NCBI RefSeq assembly: GCF_000835495.1
Contig: NW_015622546.1
Location: 3,590,955 to 3,654,954, forward strand
Source: Cladophialophora immunda
Taxonomy: Eukaryota; Ascomycota; Eurotiomycetes; Chaetothyriales; Herpotrichiellaceae
Length of the DNA: 64,000 bases
Reading direction: 5' to 3'
Below, piece by piece: positions 31,869 through 43,502 of this stretch (its first letter is position 1; every line of letters starts with the position of its first letter). The position numbers and the translations under genes are program-made. The notes beneath the pieces were generated by a model that was not told the origin of the DNA, made no database searches, and was given only the letters and a program-made list of their open reading frames with translations.

Positions 31869-32981
31869 ACAGGCCGCGGGAGAAGTGCTTGGAGGGGAGA
31901 GAGGGACTGTGAATCGTGTGAGTGCGCGCGTGTGTCGTGGAGTGCGACAACGCTCGAAGGAGCAATGCTTTGAAACGCGGCGACCCTTGGTTCACCATCA
32001 TGACGCTGAAGAAATGACGATATGGGAGATCGACTATATCATTCGGGGGATGTCCACTTGTGTCGAGACAGCGACGAACCGGTGGGATTAGCCGTTCAGG
32101 GGCAGCAACGAGATCAAAGCATGGTTTTTGCCTTGATCAGGGAATCACACGAGGGAAGGAAAGCTCTGGCCGTCACGCGTGGCCGGGACGCCGTTGGGAA
32201 GGGCCGCCCAGGGGCTTGACGCAAAATATGGGTCTTCTCTCTCTCGCAAACTCGACAAAAAAGAGGCATACGAACGGTGTTTTTGGTCCAGAGGTCGTCC
32301 TTGCCTGCAATGGACCGGTTTTGAAGTGTTGGAAGCTCCTGGTAGCACACCCCGAAGACAACTTCAAGGGTTTCCTCCAGGCCGCGTGACCGGTGATCCC
32401 CCTTTATTCGCGCGGACAAGACGGGAAAATGTGATAGACATGACACAGAGGGGGAGGTGATGAAAGATAATATCCATTCCCTCCTCAGGCCATGTTTTCG
32501 ATCCATCCACCCATCTATTCAGATAGACAAGCAAAAGAAGACCGAATAAATCATTTGCATTAGCGACAGGTTTCAAGGTTGCGAACTGGGTGACGCGTTG
32601 GAGAGGGATGGGACCATAAGTACATCGTTGCGCACTGCTCGTGCTGCTTGGTATATAGACATGGGTAAGGACAAGGGTAATGTGCAGGCCGGAAGATCGC
32701 GCATAAGACGCAATTAAGATGGGAAGAATCTACTACTCCCTACACTGTACAGCAACGAGACATGCATACCTTGAACACAGACTCGACGTACGTTGTATCC
32801 CCTCACGCCGCCAGGCTACCATACTCATTCAACAGGACGACGCTTGGAAACAACCATATGCGATCCACCTGTCCCGGGTATCTCGCATTCCACACCGCAT
32901 TTTCATCCAACTGCTTTCATTCGTTTCCTCGTTCTTTGCTATATCCTCATCTTGCTAAGCCGTAACTGCTAGGTCGCGGAA
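31869..32981. other. Convergent 3' intergenic region
   Basis: About 1.1 kb between the NTF2-like gene (+) and the bZIP gene (-). Overlapping frames on both strands at 32100-32500 are mutual shadows. No RNA gene or repeat recognised. Confidence 0.4.
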
Positions 32982-34641
32982 TCACATCTCTGATAATACT
33001 CTCGCTAGGAAGTCTCGTCTGATGACGGCGCCGAACCTGCAATGATAAGACAGAAAGAGACAGATCAGCATTGAGGACGACCATGGCATGATACGAAAAC
33101 GGATCCTCGTCACAGATGGAGGGAGGAGTGATTGGCTCGCTGGGCGGGTAGGTTGAATGCGTCGAGGCAATGTTGGGGATCGCGGGAAGGGAGAAAGAGA
33201 CACACCACTGTCGCAAGAGAAAAGGACTGATTGGGGAAAACACAGAATTAGACTTGTCTTTCCCTTCTTTACTTACCCGTAACATTTAACGTGTGTGACC
33301 AACTTCTCAGCCATTTGGTTCAAGCCTTGCACTTTCATCGACGGATAAGCCGCCGACTGCCGGACACAATGCCATACTTGGACCGGCGTCAATTCCGAGG
33401 CCTGGTCGATGGGCAAGTCGTCGGAGATGGCCAGGAGGCGTTCAAGGGTTGCTTTTGGGGCCGGCCAGGACAGGGAGGGGGAAGAGGAACTAGGAGACGC
33501 TATTGCTGGTGATGAGAGTGGTGAGGCGTATGTGTTTGCCTTTGCGTATGAGGTCGAGGTAGGCGGTGATAGCAAGGAGGATGACGACGGGGAAGAGGAT
33601 GAAGGAGACGGATAGCAGCATAGAAGTGCCGCCGAGGCCGTGTGGACGTGGCCATGGGGAGAGCTGCTCGAGCTGGAAGGGTTGTTTTCGTCTTCCTCGT
33701 TTTGGTGCAGGTGGGGGAGACACGGAGATTCGAGCCTGTTCATGTTCTCAGTGTGTCATCCGACGGCTAGGGGTTGAGATAGCACTTGGTGGGAAGCATG
33801 GGGAGGATGTGGAAGATGGGATGGACCTGACACTGCTACATACTTGAGCACAAACTCCATCGCAACAACCACGGTGTCGAGCTGGGCCACGAGAATTGTC
33901 ATCGCGCTTATATCTTTGCCTAGAGAGGCTGGGGTTGGCGCATTCCTGCCGACGCTGGGTGGCAGAAAGCCATAGTCTTGCCTTTGCTGGACGTGCATCT
34001 GAACTGGCTGGCCATTCCTCGTTTCGATCCAGACAAGAGTGCTGCTATAGGAGCTGCTGCCGACGGATGCACCAGGTCCACCCTCAGTAAAACCATTGGG
34101 CGGCGAGAGGTAAGCCGGCCTCACTGCGCCAGCTATCCCAGATGCGAGATTGGGTTCATCTGAGCTATGCATATAGCCGGTCCTGTTCGAATAGGCGTAG
34201 TCCCAAGGAGTCGAAGGAGTTGACTTGCGCAGCTCGGCCTCGCACTGGGCAAGCTTGCTTTTCGTTGCAGCCAGATCTAGCTCAAGCCGGTCGACTTCGC
34301 TCTGTAGCCTTGCTTCAGTGACTTGAAGACGCCTGACGGATTTCTCCAAGACGCGAAGGTATTGGTCTCGTCTTTCGCGGAAGGTCCTGACGAGTACTCG
34401 CGCAGACCGAGTCAGTCAGTCCAATCGTGTGTACCGCGAAGATGTCAAGATCGCCGCTGTCTGATTCGCGTGGTGTAAGATTACTTACTTTTGGGCCTTG
34501 CGCAATTGCTCGCGCCTGTTCGCGACCTTGTCTAGATAGAATTCTGCGTAAGAACTAGGTTTTCCCGGAAAGTGTTCTCTGGAAGATATGCAGGTACGTA
34601 CCCTCCACAGATCGAAAGAAGGGCCGGAAGATGTCCGACAT
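32982..34641 (-). CDS. bZIP transcription factor with divergent basic region
   Basis: Predicted nuclear DNA-binding protein, 383 aa, assembled from five exons: 34602-34641, 34489-34543, 33844-34386, 33277-33735 and 32982-33036, with introns of 58, 102, 108 and 240 bp, all GT-AG and frame-consistent. It starts MSDIFRPFFRSVE and goes straight into the basic region RREQLRKAQKTFRER (residues 23-37) and a leucine-zipper coiled coil to about residue 75. A long disordered Ser/Pro region follows. The C-terminus is a conserved fungal domain (LLAISDDLPIDQ, ELTPVQVWHCVRQ, KVQGLNQMAEKLV, VKCYGFGAVI) seen in Ascomycete bZIPs of the REQ-R-AQ-T type. The normally invariant Asn of the bZIP signature is Leu27. 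The first exon is short, so an additional 5' exon is possible. Confidence 0.8.
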
Positions 34642-35288
34642 TGTCGCGTCTCAGAGCGAATACAAATGTCGTGGTCGCTGATAGAGGAGGAGCTGGAGGA
34701 GCATGATAACGAGGACACAGGCAAAGACCTGCAGTCGTAGAAGTCGATGAAGCAATGCAACAGCATCCCAGACAAGGAACATGCGAGTTGGAGGCGGCTG
34801 TCTGCCGTTTCGCTTGCGTCTCGGCCCCGCAACCACAAGCCTCTCCAACGTCTCCGGCCCCTGGATTCGATGCCTCGCAAGTGGAGCGTCGTTGGAAAGG
34901 TGGCGAGGCAGCCCCTGATGGATAATCATTTTCTTCCTGTTTGAGATTAGCCAGGCGACTGCGTAGCCGAAGCCACGCACGGGCTTGATCCGATCAGGAA
35001 ATAAAATATTGGGTAATCCCGACCAAGGACAAGGAAGAGTTCAAAAGCCGTTATAACAACGGACACCGCTTTCCAGCCCGTTGAGATTGCACAGGAGCAC
35101 AGGTGCCGAAGTCAGTGTCTCCGAGAGGCTTCAAGGAGTGTTCCGATGGAGACCTCAGCCATATCCCGCGGTATAAAACCTGCAGTAGGTACGCATGGAA
35201 GAGAAGGATCATTCAACTTCCCGCAAGAACAACACTGCCCATCTGAACCCACTGCATCATTCCCTTGCGACAAGTTGCAGCAGCAAAC
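34642..35288. promoter_or_regulatory. Divergent promoter region, bZIP / beta-propeller protein
   Basis: About 650 bp between two head-to-head starts. Minus-strand frames over 34651-34980 are open but appear to be leader of the bZIP gene rather than coding. A TATAAA box lies at 35173-35178, 111 bp before the beta-propeller ATG. Confidence 0.4.
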
Positions 35289-36590
35289 ATGCTGAACAAG
35301 CTCCTTCAATCCTCGCTGCTTTTGGCGGCATCCATTGGCTCCATCCAAGCCGCGCCATCACCGCACTTGGGCAAGTGGGGGAAAGGACTCGCTCAAGCCA
35401 AAGGAGCTCGAGCGATATATTTCATAACCAATGACGCCAGTAACTCTGTTGCAGCGGTTCCCGTTGCCTCGAATGGCATGTTATCTGAAGGTACCCTGAC
35501 TCCAACCGGAGGCGATGGTGGGAATAGCATCAGCGGAACCACGAACGAGCCTGCAGCTCCTGACGCTTTGATCTCGCAGTCTGCTTTGACAATCGCTGGG
35601 AATGTAAGAAAGCCTTTGCAGTGTTGGAAATCGTGATATATGGAAACGTTGCTGACGTTCGACCAGAATATCTTCGCTGTCAACGCCGGGAGCAATACCT
35701 TGTCAATGCTGTCCATTGACCCTCAGGACCCAACGAAGCTCACCATGATTGGTGCTCCTGTCAGTCTCCCAGGTCAATTCCCCAACACGGTCGCCGCGTC
35801 AGCCAGCAACCGACTTGTTTGTGTCGGTACCACCGGAGTCACCAATGGCGTCTCCTGCTCGTCTTTCTCCAAGAAAGGTCTCAGCGCGATGGACAGTCTG
35901 CGCTCATTTGACCTTGTTCAGACAACTCCTCCGGTTGGCCCGACAAACACGGTCTCACAACTGTTTTTCTCCGAAGACGAGTCTCGCCTGTTCGCGACGG
36001 TCAAGGGCAATCCTGCAGTCAATAACACGGGGTTCTTCTCGGTATTCTCCGTCGAGGGAGGCAGCTGGCATTCGAAAGCAAGTCTTTCGACGATGGACAC
36101 CCGCAGCTCCCCGGCAGGAACGGCCGTGCTTTTCGGCTCGCAAAACATCGCTGGAACATCCAACGTCTTTGTAACCGATGCATCCTTTGGAGGTGCTGTG
36201 GTGTCGGTGGACCCAACCAGCGGCACGGCGTCGACGGTGGCAAAGCAGGTGATCGCGGGTCAAAGTGCCACCTGCTGGGCGACCATCTCTCCCGTGACTG
36301 GGACTGCATTCGTCGCGGATGTGGGCGTGAATCGTCTTGTGGAAATGAGCTTGACAGACGCCAGCATTGTTTCAATTCTGGACCTCTCGGCGAATGGAGA
36401 CCCTGGACTCATCGACTTGAAAGCCGCAGGCAACTTCATCTATGCTCTGTCTCCGGGCAATGGGACTACGCCTGCAGCTGTGACTGTGGTGGATGTCTCT
36501 GGAGGGCCGGGGTCGGCGAAGCAGGCTCAACATTTCCAGTTGGCCGCAATGGGTGTCGACAAGAACGCGCAGGGCATGGCAGTTTTTTGA
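35289..36590 (+). CDS. Secreted lactonase-like beta-propeller protein
   Basis: Extracellular protein resembling 3-carboxymuconate cyclase / lactonase seven-bladed propellers. Exons 35289-35603 and 35667-36590 flank a 63-bp intron (GTAAGA...CCAG); product 412 aa. Signal peptide is residues about 1-21 (LLQSSLLLAASIGSIQA). Blade-like repeats are visible: IYFITNDASNSVAAVPV, IFAVNAGSNTLSMLSID, RLVCVGTTG, RLFATVKGN, NVFVTDASFGGAVVSVD, TAFVADVGVNRLVEMSL and FIYALSPGNGTTPAAVTVVDV. No enzyme residues can be assigned from sequence alone and many secreted fungal members have no known activity. The frame upstream of 35289 opens with TTG and is not the start. Confidence 0.85.
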
Positions 36591-37853
36591 GTTGGACTAC
36601 CTCTAGACAGTTGAGAGAACCCCAGAGGTTCCTGATGGATCGTTGGTGATATCTTGTGGCCAGAATCTCATTTTGCTGTGGACTGCTGCAGGCATCGAAT
36701 GGTTGGATTGCGCGGTCTAGTATGTAGGTTTCCCGTCATGATGCCAGGTGCATCACTGTGGATTTTTGGAAGGCTCCAAGTTAGTGTGGAGCAATTCCGT
36801 CCTCCTCTTCTTGCTGCTGTTCCTGACTTGGTCGAAGAGACCTCGGAGGATCTTGTATGATTAGGGCGAAGTTCGGATCCGAAGTGGTGGGAGCTGGTGT
36901 GAGCAGCAAGCCTGCCTGGGCCTCAGAACACCTCTCATGTAGATGGAGAATCGGATCCTAACCCACTGTAACATTCGACCCCAGACTTTCTCTTCGCTTC
37001 AGGGCCGATACATCCCCGCAACAACGTGGGCACTGATGAACCTCCAGAAGTTGCCATGAGACGGCGTCGCTGGCCTCGGGCCTTGGACAAACGGACCAGG
37101 AGCAATTTGTGGGGTTAGTGAGTGACTCGTATATCCCCGCATTCCCGGATTTGTGGGAAGAGGAGGGCGCGGGTGGATAAGGGACGACGTTCTCTCCAGT
37201 TGTGGGAAGATAAGATGCTGCACTCGAGGTCTGGGCCCAGGATGCCACGGGAAGTTTACCTGTGGCGGTCTGTTAGTGAGATGGCACAAGACTGTAACCT
37301 AGGTAGGTAGTCGGAGGGATTGCCGCCGCCCCCTCTCCTCCGGGGCCTGTAGTGCTGATATTCCGTGACTGTGTCCATTTCAGCCTCCTGTTTCGACTGG
37401 TATTGCAATATATTGCAGCTTTGACAGCCTGCCACCTGCCAACACATCACGGTGATACCTTTTGCCAGGAGGTAGCAGATAAGAAGGGCGCAGGCGAGGC
37501 ATGGCCGGTGGCAGCGAGCAGGTCTGCCAAGTCGGGTGAAGCGCAGTCTCGCATCTGCCCTCGACGTCCCACAAAACACCCAAGCAACTCTGTACCACTT
37601 CCCACCACAAGTCCACTCCTCCAGTCCTGCAAATGTCCACTTTCATCCCTGCTCCCCGCACACAGAACGGATATCCCGAGCCTATCAGACGCGATCGTCA
37701 TGGCCTGCATTGGGCACGCGGTAATGTCGGTCTAGTCATCGCCTTGCAACTACAAAGTCGCTACTTGTCCCTTCCTGTCGGGTGACATGATCGTTGTGAC
37801 CTACACCATCTACCGGGTCCCTGGGAGAGTGCATCATCGACTTTTACACAGAA
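36591..37853. other. Intergenic region, no supported gene
   Basis: About 1.3 kb. A minus frame at 36958-37248 follows a plausible acceptor (CTAACAGACCGCCACAG) but I could not find a convincing partner exon. The end is the promoter and leader of the MFS gene. Confidence 0.4.
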
Positions 37854-39908
37854 ATGACTTCGCACGCGGTTGCCGAGGGCGGCGTCGGCAAGGCTGCTCA
37901 GCCTAATGGAGCCGAGCTGGTTTCGGTCGAGGAGAAGAGGGAGCTCTCGAACGAGAAGCAGATTGAGGATGTGGACTCGAATGATCAGAACCTCCACTAT
38001 GATGAAGTGGACGAAGAGCCAGAGCTTCATGCACGTACTTATGTTGCCCTCTTTTCCATGTTCCTCTTGAACATGGTTCAAGTGGTGGCTCTGCAGGGGC
38101 CTCCGGCGGTGGTAAGTGTTTCGTCCATGATCGGGCATGTCGTGAAATGGTGCTAATCGCCTCGATAACAGCTCGACTTTATTGGCGATAGTCTCAACAA
38201 CTCGAAAACCCAGACTTGGGTCCCCAATTCTCTTTCGCTTGTACAGGCAGTCCTGGGGCCTGTCATTTCTCTCACCTCGGACACCTTTCAAGCTCGAAAG
38301 AGCATCCTCGTGGGCTCGTCCCTAATCTCTCTCATTGGGGCTGCGATTGCTCCGGGCTCGGGCAACATCTACAGACTGATCGTGGCCCAAACATTGATCG
38401 GCTTCGGCTTTGCGGCAGTCCCGTTGGCATATTGCGTTCCTAGCGAGATCTTGCCGCGGAAATGGAGGCCGAGTAAGTGAAATGTCCACCCCTGAGAGAG
38501 TTGACTGACGAATGTTTGTAGTGGCACAAGCATGCATGAACGTTGCCGCGGCACTGGGTGCTATTCTCGGCCCCATGTCTATTGGTTCCCTGACGAAGCG
38601 CAATCCAGTGGACGGGTGGCGCAAGTTCTACGTACGTTACAAGGCTCTACTATATCCTCATCCTCTGAATGAATGCTTACCGGTCGTAGTGGATTCAAGT
38701 CGGACTCTGGGGAGCGACGGCTGCGGGCATCTTTGTCGGGTATAGACCACCAAAGAGACATACCAGGCTCGACCACCTCTCTTTCTGGCAGAAGCTAGGC
38801 CACATCGACATTCCCGGCTGCTGCCTCCTTACTGTCGGCTTGTCTCTGTTCCTGACTGGCCTCAACCTCGGAGGCAATTTGTACGCTTGGACCAACTCGC
38901 GGACACTTGCGACTCTCGTGGTGGGAATTGTCGTCCTCATCGCTTTCGGCATCTACGAGTGGAAGGGCACCAAGACCGGCATCATGAATCACACCCTGTT
39001 CCGTGGTGGTCGAGCGGCAGGTCGTACCTTTGCTATCTGCGTGGGCCTGATCTTCATCGAGGGCATCATGCTGTTCTCATACATTGTCTTCTACCCTGTT
39101 TTGTGAGTCTCACTCCCAGCAACCCGGCAACGTCAGGCACTAACAAGCTTTCAGAACATCCTCTCTCTTCGAAACGGATCCATTGCTACTCGTATCTCGA
39201 GAAATGCCCTTTTGGGTGGCCGGCGGTATCTCCACGGTGATCTGGGGTTATGCCAGTACACGGTTCCGCACCATCCGTGAACCGCTCTTCCTGGGTTACT
39301 TGATCTTCACTGGGGCAATTATCGGATGGACCACGATTCAACCCAAGGACAGCACCACCGCTGTGGTGATGAGTGGTCTCGCGGGATTCGGGTTTGGGGC
39401 ACCGCTGATCCTGATTATTGCCGGCGTCCAGCTCTCGACGCCACACAGCCTGATTGCGACGGCCACTGCCGTGACGACGTCGTCTCGAGCAGTGGCAGCC
39501 ACGGTCTTCACGGCCATATACGCCGCAGCGTTGAACACCCGGCTCACCACCAACATCCCCAACGGCGTCGGAGGGGCGGTCGCGAAAGCCGGCCTCCCCG
39601 CGAGCTCCATTCCGAGTTTCGTCCAGGCACTTGCGGCGGGCCAGACGGACGCTCTGAGCAGCATCCCAGGGGTGACTCCGGCCATCATCGCCGCCGGCGT
39701 TGCGGCGCTGAAGCAAGCCTTCGCGGACTCGATCCGGGTGGTGTACATCATCGCCGCGCCGTTTGGAGCGCTGGCGTGCATTGCGTGCCTGTTTCTGGGC
39801 GATTTGCGCAAGACGATGAACTACGTGGTGGATGCGCCGGTGGAGGATCTGCACGCGAAGAAGCACCATCACCACGACCAGCGTCGGGAGAGCGAGCACG
39901 CGGCCTGA
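37854..39908 (+). CDS. MFS transporter, TRI12 / siderophore-type
   Basis: Plasma-membrane proton-driven transporter of the fungal TRI12-like major facilitator group (14-helix drug/siderophore class). Five exons: 37854-38111, 38172-38472, 38522-38631, 38690-39102 and 39155-39908, with introns of 60, 49, 58 and 52 bp; 611 aa. A hydrophilic acidic N-terminus (about 60 residues) precedes the first helix (TYVALFSMFLLNMVQVVAL). Recognisable family stretches are TWVPNSLSLVQAVLGPVI, GSGNIYRLIVAQTLIGFGF, WRKFYWIQVGLW and SSRAVAATVFTAIYAAAL. The C-terminus is cytosolic with a His cluster (KKHHHHDQ). Substrate cannot be predicted; a toxin or siderophore pump is only suggested by family. No biosynthetic gene cluster surrounds it. 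Confidence 0.88.
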
Positions 39909-40276
39909 GGTGGTTTGCTGTCATTGAAGCCGGAGCTGGGACTCAGAGACGGGCCAGAGACGGGCCAACAATATAGAAAGCAATGCTTGGGTAGGACAAG
40001 GATGATGTCCTCCTGGGCCTTTCACCGAGATATTCTCAGATATGCGGATCGTGCACATATACGCAGGGCTGTAGAGCGAGACAACCACTTTGATCACCGT
40101 ATTTGGTCTTGCCTTCACAAGCCGGAACCGGCCTTTTTAATTTGTTTCTACTTTTCATATTCCCCTTTAAATGATGCATCCATCCATCCATAATAATCTC
40201 AAGTGAGGATGAGAACTAGAACGCGAATGAGAATCAGCATTCAGCTCTGGGAGGGCCGTCTCGCCCACATCGCCCT
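39909..40276. other. Convergent 3' intergenic region
   Basis: About 370 bp between the MFS (+) and GPCR (-) stop codons; AT-rich poly(A)-type sequence near 40130-40200. Nothing else seen. Confidence 0.4.
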
Positions 40277-42140
40277 TCACCGCTGCGCCCAGCCCTTGAG
40301 CACCCCGTTCCTCGCAATCCGTATCCTCCCGGCCCTTTTATATATATTCTTCCAGTCCTGATGTCGATCTCGATCTCGACCCCGGTCTCGATCTTCTGCT
40401 GCTGCTGCTGCTGCTCCTCCCCCTATTCCCACCGCAGCCGTGCCAGCAGCACCCCCGGCGGCAACAACCACCACCGACGACCCGCGCCGCGAACTCCGTC
40501 TGGAGGTGCGGTGGCCCGCGCAGGTCAGGAAGCCCTTGCACTCGGCCCAGCTGGTGGTGGTGTAGATGACAAAGTTGCCGAAGCCGTGCAGCGGGATGCA
40601 CGCGGCCGAGGTCAGGTACAGACCGTAGATCTGGTGGGTCGGGGAGATGAAGTTGTTGTACACCCGGTTGACGCTGATGGGGACCTGTATTTCCATCGCG
40701 CGGATGGATTTGGTTAGTAAAGATTTCATGAATCGGAATTTCTTTAGCGGTGGGAGTAATCGTTCTTGTTGGGAGAAAACGAAAAAAAAGGGAAGGGGGG
40801 GGGGGGGGGGATGGGAAGGACTCGTGGGTTCGTTCGGCCCCTTTTATTTTCTTTCCTTTTCTTCTTTGTGTTCCAACTCAAGGGCGTAAAGGGAGACAGA
40901 TTTAAAAACGACATGCACCCACCCAGGTAATAAACAGCACGATCGTGCACAGGAATGCAAACTTGGCGTATTTCCAGTGGATCCGGTCGAAGCGCGACGA
41001 CGCCTTGCGCGGCGGGAAAGGGTCCGCCGGGGCCCCGCGCAGCATCGTCTGGTCGGAGCCCGAGCGGTCCAGGGTGACGGTGGGCGAGCCCGGGGTCGCG
41101 AAGATGGACGACTCGTGCGAGTGCGACGACGGGCGCGCGGACTGGGACTCCAGGTCCAGCACTTCGCGCGAGTAGATGGGCGCGAGCGGCTCGAAGCCCT
41201 TGAACTCGGGCGACGACGGCTCCGGCTCTGGACCTGGCCCTGGGGAGCTGGTGTTGTTGTTGTTGCAGTACGCATTAGATCTATCTGACTCTCTCGTCGT
41301 GGTGGGGGTAGCGGCAGACATAAAGGCGCGGGCGAAGGACGAAAAGCGGCGGTCTCGTTGAGGCGGGTTGCCCTCCGGCACGGGGTCGTCGTCCCTGTGC
41401 AGAGCACATTCGGCTTTGGCGGATTTGACCTTGCGCCGGACCAGGAGGATCTGCTTGCCGCTCAGGGCGAAGAGGAATATGGCGACCAGGATGAAGCACC
41501 TGTTCGGAGTGGTCAGTCTGTCCACATCGCCGGTGGTCATCTCCAAACTCACCAAATCGGCACGTAAAAGGCCACCAGCCGCAGGATCTGCGATTCTTTG
41601 GCGATCCAGCACCACATGGTCGCCGGCCCGTAGACGGTCTTGCCATCGGGCTTCCAGCACAAAAACACCAAGGCCGGGATGAACGGGAGAACAAAGGCCG
41701 ACACTATCGCATACACGTCGACCCGTTTGAGCTCCGTCGCATTTCGTTTGGTGCGGACGGTCAGAAGGACATTGAACGCCATAATCATAACCTGGATCAA
41801 CGCCGTTAGATGGGGTTTGTCGGGCGACGTGGGATGAGCGTACAAGTAACGGATCCGTCATCACAAACCAATTGATGAAGAACGCCTGGGTTTGACACCA
41901 CGCCGACTCCCGGCCCGCGTTGATGGGATGAATCCCCCAGCTATACGCCGAACATGCAAAGACATTGGCGACGGCGATGGAAAAGGCAAGACGGTTCACG
42001 GGCTTCCGCAGCGGCGGGTAGCTGAGGAAGCTGATGATGGTAAAGGACGAGCCAGAGATGGACAGACATGAGGAGACCCGGGCAGCAATGTCAATGGCTC
42101 GTAGCTGGTGGGCGGAGAAGGTCTGGTTGTATTCGGACAT
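40277..42140 (-). CDS. cAMP-receptor-like G-protein-coupled receptor
   Basis: Seven-helix receptor of the fungal class resembling Dictyostelium cAMP receptors (GprH-type), expected to signal through heterotrimeric G proteins. Four exons: 41844-42140, 41553-41791, 40923-41499 and 40277-40684; introns 52, 52 and 238 bp; 506 aa. Helices 1-3 lie in exons 1-2 (ISGSSFTIISFLSYPPL, RLAFSIAVANVFACSAYSWG, CQTQAFFINWF). Exon 2 also encodes MWCWIAKESQILRLVAFYVPIW. A long third intracellular loop (about residues 200-355) is Pro/Ser-rich with phosphorylatable sequence. Helices 6-7 follow (KFAFLCTIVLFITW and IYGLYLTSAACIPLHGFGNFVIYTTTSW). The tail has a poly-Ala tract and RDRGRDRDR. Ligand unknown. Confidence 0.85.
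40396..40415. repeat. (CTG)n / GCA-type triplet run in the GPCR tail
   Basis: CTG repeats on the plus strand encode consecutive alanines on the minus strand in the receptor C-terminus. Confidence 0.8.
40795..40810. repeat. G16 homopolymer within GPCR intron 3
   Basis: Sixteen G on the plus strand, so C16 in the transcript, near an A8 run; it explains part of this intron's unusual length of 238 bp. Confidence 0.9.
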
Positions 42141-43502
42141 GGTCTTTTCGACATGGTCGACTCACGCGGCTTAAGCCATCGAGGTGTTCGCTCGTCGGGA
42201 GCAGTCAGCGAAGCGCGAGATCAACAGGCATTGGTCTGCCGTTCGCGCCTTGGGCGCCCCAGGGCGCTGTTTGTGGTGGACTCGGCAGCTTTGGGTGCTG
42301 GGTTGCGTGCTCTCAGGGCGTCATATAACCAGTTGAAGCCGCTGGGCGAAGAATCAGGGTTACCACGAGACTGTAAAGAGAAACAGCATGACTTTCGGTG
42401 ATCGAGGTCGGTTCAGCTGATGGGGTGCCGAGGGGGAATACGAGGAGGGAGACCATTCGTACCGGGGGGGCCGGAGGAAGAGAGCCAGCTGCAGGGACTG
42501 ACAATGCCGGCGGTGCTGGTGTCTGCGGCGTCTGCGGTGTCTGTACTCGGTAGTGTCTGTCGTGTCTGCTGCGTGTTGACACATGCCCCCCACAGCTCCC
42601 ATTCGCAGCCAGAGGGAGGGAGAAGTCGGTAGCGATCGCTCAGAAGGATTCAACGGGCGGGGGAGTGACGGCGTTGACCGGGCGTGGCTGGGCCAGTGCA
42701 AGCCATCAGCATGATTGCGGCAGGAATCCGCGACAGCGCCATGCCCGTCTTGGGGTCTGTTCGCATGGTGAGCAGAAAGGCTTGATTAAATAATCGCATC
42801 AATCAGATGGTTCGGGTCACCGGCAAGAAAAGAAGGGCGAACGAGATTGGGACACCGACCAAGATGCCAGAGGAATGAATGAATGGCCCGGCCAGGCCCT
42901 GTCAAGTGGATGGCGGCATGGATTCAAGCCAGAAAGCTGGGGGATGTGACATGGCTGATGCTCCTAGTTGGTGGCCCCCTCCACCTCCTCCTCCCCCTCC
43001 GCCACCACCTCCTTGATCTCATCTCCCGTAGTGGGCCTATATAATTAAATGGGGTAATGAGACGCAGGGCCCGCAAGGCTGAAGCTCTCCAGCTGGAGAG
43101 TGGGTGACATGCACGAATACTCGATTATAGCAGAACTTGCCCCAGAGTCATAACAGAATCTCTCGCCCAGGTAAGCGCTTACTGAGGTATCCAGGCGGAC
43201 TACTACTTTGGGCACCACGGCGTGAATAGCAACACATTTACTCGGCAGTCATCCAACAATCGCGACGTAGCACACAACAAGCTGAAAACAACGACGACTC
43301 GGTCAGCGGTGCGGGTTTGATGGATGTCTCGAGCCAAACAAGGCCCGAGCAAAATGGCCCCTTTTCTTGGAAGATGCGGTGAGTACATTCGTGGCGAGAT
43401 ACTCTCTCTTATAGCCTCGCGTCTGTCTCTATCAAGTTGGTCTGCCCTTTGTGAATCGAAAACTTCAAGCAATTCGGCTCCAATATCTTTCGGGACTTCA
43501 CC
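42141..43502. promoter_or_regulatory. Divergent intergenic region, GPCR / LRR-type gene
   Basis: About 1.36 kb. One exact GGGCGCCC octamer is at 42252-42259, 112-119 bp upstream of the GPCR start. A CT/CCN microsatellite lies at about 42970-43015. No supported gene. Confidence 0.4.

Noticed and set aside
34651..34980. Minus frame with a hydrophobic segment upstream of the bZIP
   Set aside because: Does not join in frame to the bZIP exons and is unlike any bZIP N-terminus; more likely leader.
36958..37248. Possible terminal exon of a minus-strand gene, preceded by a good branch/acceptor
   Set aside because: No convincing upstream exon or family match; candidate frames at 37380-37710 do not join sensibly.
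37854..42140. MFS pump next to a GPCR as part of a secondary-metabolite cluster
   Set aside because: No backbone synthase, tailoring enzyme set or cluster regulator lies between 31 and 50 kb; the acyltransferase, SDR and bZIP genes are too scattered to argue for a cluster.
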